A stretch of DNA of 19,217 nucleotides from an uncultured Methylococcaceae bacterium (GTDB taxonomy: Bacteria; Pseudomonadota; Gammaproteobacteria; Methylococcales; Methylococcaceae). The translations under genes were made by a program, and so were the position numbers. Positions 15,993 through 19,217 of the stretch are shown here, one piece after another. The notes beneath the pieces were generated by a model. That model searched no databases and was not told where the DNA came from. It worked only from the letters and a program-made list of their open reading frames with translations. How positions within the stretch are numbered: the stretch's first letter is position 1; each line of letters begins with the position of its first letter. The stretch is from assembly GCA_903910005.1 (NCBI GenBank), contig CAIVXW010000169.1, positions 1 through 19,217 on the forward strand, read 5' to 3'.

Positions 15993-16241
15993 TCAGGGAG
16001 CGTCTCCCTCAAACTCGTCCGGATCGTGTGCAAGCCGTACCTGTCTGGCAGGTACTATGGTTGAGATGGCATGTTTGTAAACCATCTGACTCACGGTATT
16101 TTTGAGTATGATCACGTACTGATCGAAGGAATCAATTTTGCCTTGAAGTTTTATGCCGTTGACAAGGTAGATCGACACGGGGACATGCTCTTTGCGAAGC
16201 GCGTTCAGAAAAGGATCTTGTAAGTTTTGCCCTTTTGACAT
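15993..16241 (-). CDS. hfq: RNA chaperone Hfq
   Basis: Hexameric Sm-like protein that pairs small RNAs with mRNAs. The 82 residues match E. coli Hfq nearly residue for residue through the core: GQNLQDPFLNALR (4-16), VPVSIYLVNGIKLQG (20-34) with Tyr25 and Lys31 of the distal face, SFDQYVIILKNT (38-49), and VYKHAISTIVP (54-64) with the YKH proximal-site signature. Differences are RKEH at 16-19 in place of the E. coli rim RRER, and a short acidic tail (HDPDEFEGDAP) instead of the long disordered C-terminus. AAGGAG is a strong Shine-Dalgarno nine to ten bases before the ATG. First gene of the operon; miaA, its usual upstream neighbour, is absent. Confidence 0.97.
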   Translation of the reverse strand: MSKGQNLQDPFLNALRKEHVPVSIYLVNGIKLQGKIDSFDQYVIILKNTVSQMVYKHAISTIVPARQVRLAHDPDEFEGDAP

Positions 16242-16373
16242 CCACTCTCTCCTTATTTTTATGAAAATGAAGCGACCCTTGCCGGATCGCAGTCGGATGG
16301 TATTAAAACAAATGTCGTTTTATTACGCCATACATCTACCCACCCCAAAAATGTAACTGAAAATTAACTGACT

Positions 16374-16402
16374 CGCGGTAATTACCAGCGTGAGCAACCG
16401 CG
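16374..16402. promoter_or_regulatory. palindrome in the xoxJ-hfq spacer, possible operator or stem
   Basis: The 254-nt spacer (16242-16495) has no gene. It contains a perfect 10-bp palindrome, GGTAATTACC (16377-16386), overlapping an inverted repeat CGCGGT (16374-16379) / ACCGCG (16397-16402). It lies about 135 nt upstream of the hfq start, next to an AT-rich stretch (about 16255-16370) that probably holds the hfq promoter, though I found no clean -35/-10 pair. No strong terminator for xoxJ was seen here. Confidence 0.35.
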
Positions 16403-16495
16403 CAAGCCGTTTCAAGCCATTTGAGGCAAACCAGGATCAAAAAATGCAGGGAAGTGACAAACGCATATCGAAAAAGTTCTTTGAAGGGCGTGTTC

Positions 16496-17365
16496 TTACT
16501 GTTTACCGTCGCGGGAGGCGACCGGCTCAACGAGGGGAATCTGGTATTGCACGAGGATGCTCCTTATTTTGTCTGTATTACGGGCAATTTGTTCGTTAAG
16601 TTCCTGCTTGCGCTGTTTATCGGGAATTCTGACTCCCATGGATATGGCGAAATCCAGTTGCAGGCCTGGCTCTGATTGCATGGGTAACAGGTTGAGCAGC
16701 TCCGGTTGCCGCGACTGGAGGTAACCGGCGATCGGCCCCCAAACGATGGTCAGGTCAATCCTGTCTTCCCTGAAATCCCGCTCCAGAATTCGGGCGGTAT
16801 TGATTTCAGCATCGCCTGTCATGCTTTGGTAGGGAATGCCTTGCCGGATCAGTTGGTGTTTCATGAGCCAACTGGTACCGGGGGCTCCGTCAAACATGGC
16901 GATGCGGAGGGTCTGCCTGAGTCCGTCCGGCAGTTTGTCAATGTCCGTGGCTGACTGGAGGTCGTTGAGTCGGTCTTTACGATACACCATGGCATAGGTG
17001 GATCGGTAGTAAGCCCGGGTGGTGCCAGTTAGTTCATAACCGGTCGGGACGCCAATGACCACGTCGCATTTATAACCCTTGCCCTGCGACTTGGGTAGTG
17101 GGAATTTCAGCGTATTGCGTATGAAGCCGATACGCTGCGGAAACCAGGTGTATTCCAGCGTCTTGCCGCTATCGGCGGCCAATAATTCCGCAATCCTGTT
17201 TTCGAACCCCTGACCGTTTTTGTCGGAGAAGGGGGGGTTGTTCGGATCGGCACACACTTTAAGGATTGATTCAGCCGTTTCACCTGGAAGCGACAGACTC
17301 GACAGGCCCACCAGCACTACAAGCCCGGATATCAGCGTGTTCTTGACGTGACCTGACATATTCAC
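16496..17365 (-). CDS. xoxJ: periplasmic substrate-binding-like protein XoxJ/MxaJ
   Basis: Belongs to the quinoprotein-dehydrogenase-associated solute-binding proteins. Family members are encoded beside methanol dehydrogenase; the role is uncertain, with proposals of helping activate or assemble the enzyme. The 289 residues start with a Sec-type signal (basic KN, hydrophobic TLISGLVVLVGLSSLSL, probable cleavage near residue 31). Then come VCADPNNPPFSDKNGQGFEN (37-56) and YKCDVVIGVPTGYE with a second cysteine, characteristic of the family. The start is GTG at 17365; an in-frame ATG two codons later (17359) is an alternative. No good Shine-Dalgarno precedes either. The gene follows xoxF but is separated by a strong hairpin with a T-run, so it should be expressed less than xoxF. 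No cytochrome gene (xoxG) lies between the two or after xoxJ. Confidence 0.9.
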   Translation of the reverse strand: MNMSGHVKNTLISGLVVLVGLSSLSLPGETAESILKVCADPNNPPFSDKNGQGFENRIAELLAADSGKTLEYTWFPQRIGFIRNTLKFPLPKSQGKGYKCDVVIGVPTGYELTGTTRAYYRSTYAMVYRKDRLNDLQSATDIDKLPDGLRQTLRIAMFDGAPGTSWLMKHQLIRQGIPYQSMTGDAEINTARILERDFREDRIDLTIVWGPIAGYLQSRQPELLNLLPMQSEPGLQLDFAISMGVRIPDKQRKQELNEQIARNTDKIRSILVQYQIPLVEPVASRDGKQ

Positions 17366-17382
17366 CGCAAAGCATTTTTACT

Positions 17383-17415
17383 AAAAAACCCCGGCCAACC
17401 TGGGTTAACCGGGGT
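17383..17415 (-). terminator. intrinsic terminator or attenuator between xoxF and xoxJ
   Basis: On the - strand ACCCCGGTTAACC (17415-17403) pairs with GGTTGGCCGGGGT (17400-17388) through up to 13 pairs, two of them G-U, and is followed at once by TTTTTT (17388-17383). It begins 45 nt after the xoxF stop and the T-run ends 17 nt before the xoxJ GTG. Confidence 0.85.
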
Positions 17416-17460
17416 ATAGTCAGTCAATCCTGACCTGAATCAGGCCAGATCGGAATGACC

Positions 17461-19217
17461 TTACTTGCCAGGCAGGGCAAATACGGTGAACGTACCGCCC
17501 AGCTTGGTGAAGTTGCTGAGGCTGCGGTAAGCACCGACGGCACCCAGACCTTCGCTGGAACCTTCAAGGCCTGCGGCCATGCCGATACCGGCCCAGCCGC
17601 CCAGACCCGACAATACACCGACAAACTGCTTGCCGTTGTAAGACCAGGTGTTGACGTTACCGATGATGCCGGATGGGGTTTTGAACTTGTAGAGTTCTTC
17701 ACCGGTTTTGGCATCAACCGCCTTGACGAAGCCTTCCAGAGTGCCGTAGAACACGACATCACCGGCGGTTGCAACAGCACCGGCCCATACGGAGAAGGGT
17801 TCATCCTTCGACCATACGATCTTGCCGCTGGTTGGATCCCATGCGGTGAATGCACCCAGGTTGGTTGAGCCGTTCTTCTGGCCTGTCTTGGTGTCCACGC
17901 CAGCAGGATACATGCTCAGGGTAGCACCGACATAGGGCTGACCTGCCGTGTATTCCACTTCGAAGGGCTCATAGTCCATGCAGACATGGTTGCCGGGGAT
18001 GTAAACCAGGTTGGTTTTGGGTGAGAAGGCGATCGGTTGCTGATCCTTGCTGCCCAGAGCCGCCGGACAAACGCCCTTGGTGTTGACATCGGCACCGTTC
18101 TGATCGGTACTGTACTTGGAAGACACCTGCGGACGACCGGTCTTCATGTCAACGTGGGTTGCCCAGTTAACGGCCTTGTCGAACTTCTCTGCAACCAGCA
18201 GTTCGCCGGTGACACGATCCAGGGTATAGCCGAAGCCGTTACGGTCAAAGTGTACCAGCAGTTTGTCGTGTTCCTTGCCGTTGGCGTCCTTCATCTTGAG
18301 GTCGATCAGCGGCATTTCGTTGATGCCGTCAAAATCCCACTCATCGTGCGGAGTCATCTGGTAAACCCACTTGGCAGCACCGGTGTCGGCATCACGGGCC
18401 CATATACTCATGGACCACTTGTTGTCGCCAGGACGCTGGGTCGGGTTCCAGGTGCCGGGGTTGCCGGAACCGTAGTACACCAGATTCAGGGCAGGGTCAT
18501 AGCTGTACCAGCCCCAGGTGGTGCCACCGCCGATTTTCCACTGATCCCCCTGCCAGGTCTTGAGGCTGGAGTTTTTGCCAACCGGAGCCATCTTGCCATC
18601 GGTCCAGGTCATGGTTTTTTCGGGGTCAAGGCCAACATCTTCGTCTGGACCCATGCTGTACTTTTTCCACGCCAGACTGCCGTCCTTGATATTGTAGGCG
18701 GCCAGGAAGCCGCGGACGCCGAATTCACCACCGGCGATACCGGTCAGCACCTTGTCCTTGACGACCAGGGGGGCGTTGGTGCTGGTCATGCCCAGTTTCG
18801 GATCACCGTTCTTGGTTTTCCAGACAATTTTACCGGTCTTGGCATCCAGTGCCACCAGGGTGGCATCACCCTGGGCCAGGAAAATTTTGCCATCGCCGTA
18901 GGCCAGACCGCGGTTTACCACGTCACAGCACATGACTGAAATGACCTGGGTTGGATCGGTTTCCTTATCGGCGGTGTAGTTGTATTCCCAAATTACGGAC
19001 TGGGTTGCCTGATCCAGGGCGTAGACTTTGTGCGGATAAGGGGTATGGATGTAGATGACATCGTTGACGATGAGAGGGCCGCCTTCGTGACCGCGCAACA
19101 TGCCCGTAGAGAACGTCCATACCGGTTGCAGGTTCTTTACGTTTTTGCTGTTGATCTGGTCAAGGGCACTGTAGCGCATACCGTAGTAATCGCCGCCCCA
19201 GGTAGCAAAGTTCTTGG
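17461..19217 (-). CDS. xoxF: lanthanide-dependent PQQ methanol dehydrogenase XoxF (5' end outside window)
   Basis: Periplasmic quinoprotein oxidising methanol (to formaldehyde or formate) with electrons passed to a c-type cytochrome. 584 residues are visible from KNFATWGGDYYGMRYS to FTVFALPGK; the coding frame runs to the window edge, so the ATG at 19179 is internal and the signal peptide plus a few residues are missing. Numbering visible residues: vicinal disulfide Cys96-Cys97 (SVMCCD), metal-ligand Glu164 (GEFGVRG), Asn252 (GSGNPGTWNP), catalytic Asp294 and the extra Asp296 in EWDFDG. The second Asp is the known mark of lanthanide-binding XoxF; calcium-type MxaF has a small residue there. 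Eight-bladed propeller W-motifs recur (GKIVWKTKNG, GAAKWVYQ, GKIVWSKDE). Homologous PQQ ethanol dehydrogenases share part of this, but the WGGDYYGMRYS start and neighbour xoxJ favour XoxF. Confidence 0.95.
   Translation of the reverse strand, partial: KNFATWGGDYYGMRYSALDQINSKNVKNLQPVWTFSTGMLRGHEGGPLIVNDVIYIHTPYPHKVYALDQATQSVIWEYNYTADKETDPTQVISVMCCDVVNRGLAYGDGKIFLAQGDATLVALDAKTGKIVWKTKNGDPKLGMTSTNAPLVVKDKVLTGIAGGEFGVRGFLAAYNIKDGSLAWKKYSMGPDEDVGLDPEKTMTWTDGKMAPVGKNSSLKTWQGDQWKIGGGTTWGWYSYDPALNLVYYGSGNPGTWNPTQRPGDNKWSMSIWARDADTGAAKWVYQMTPHDEWDFDGINEMPLIDLKMKDANGKEHDKLLVHFDRNGFGYTLDRVTGELLVAEKFDKAVNWATHVDMKTGRPQVSSKYSTDQNGADVNTKGVCPAALGSKDQQPIAFSPKTNLVYIPGNHVCMDYEPFEVEYTAGQPYVGATLSMYPAGVDTKTGQKNGSTNLGAFTAWDPTSGKIVWSKDEPFSVWAGAVATAGDVVFYGTLEGFVKAVDAKTGEELYKFKTPSGIIGNVNTWSYNGKQFVGVLSGLGGWAGIGMAAGLEGSSEGLGAVGAYRSLSNFTKLGGTFTVFALPGK

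Noticed and set aside
16380..16440. Sigma-54 type -24/-12 promoter before hfq (TGGC...TTGC)
   Set aside because: GG and GC are 13 bases apart instead of 10, so the geometry is wrong.
18037..18939. 300-codon + strand open frame within xoxF
   Set aside because: Opposite strand of a gene with all catalytic residues intact; long antisense frames are expected in GC-rich genes with biased codon use.

Overview
The window comes from a gammaproteobacterial methylotroph, most likely a methanotroph of the Methylococcales type; the order-level placement is an inference. Two signals support this. First, hfq-hflX-hflK-hflC-hisZ-purA, a tRNA-Leu(CAG) and rnr-rlmB lie together, an order I know from Pseudomonas-like gammaproteobacteria. 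Second, the right edge carries a lanthanide-type methanol dehydrogenase gene (xoxF, 5' end cut by the window) followed by xoxJ.

Layout, left to right. At 69-4124 (+) is one very large gene for a calcium-binding surface or secreted protein: N-terminal RTX nonapeptide blocks, five Calx-beta modules interrupted by two Ig-like modules, and a C-terminal aromatic and Gly/Thr-rich domain of about 210 residues that I cannot assign. A T/G-rich quasi-repeat tract and a strong intrinsic terminator follow. At 4393-6137 (-) mtnA (methionine salvage) is followed 17 nt later by crcB (fluoride channel) with an unusual C-terminal membrane extension of about 100 residues. A small single-span membrane protein gene (6237-6467, +) diverges from mtnA and overlaps the 3' end of rlmB. 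rlmB and rnr (6443-9516, -) overlap by four bases. A tRNA-Leu gene with a near-consensus promoter sits on the + strand at 9763-9847.

From 9989 to 16241 (-) runs a compact operon, in transcription order hfq, hflX, hflK, hflC, hisZ, purA: RNA chaperone, ribosome-associated GTPase, the two SPFH regulators of FtsH, the histidine-pathway regulatory subunit, and adenylosuccinate synthetase. In the Pseudomonas-type arrangement miaA precedes hfq; here a 254-nt spacer with a perfect 10-bp palindrome separates hfq from xoxJ instead.

From 16496 to the right end (-) are xoxF and xoxJ. A strong terminator-like hairpin lies between them and leaves only 17 nt before the xoxJ start, so xoxJ is probably expressed by partial readthrough. 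The genes do not form one pathway: the window joins conserved housekeeping blocks to lineage-specific C1 metabolism, methionine salvage and surface-protein genes. I found no insertion sequence, phage gene, CRISPR array or toxin-antitoxin pair. The observations I would follow first are the xoxF/xoxJ hairpin, the architecture and C-terminal domain of the giant protein, and the extended CrcB.
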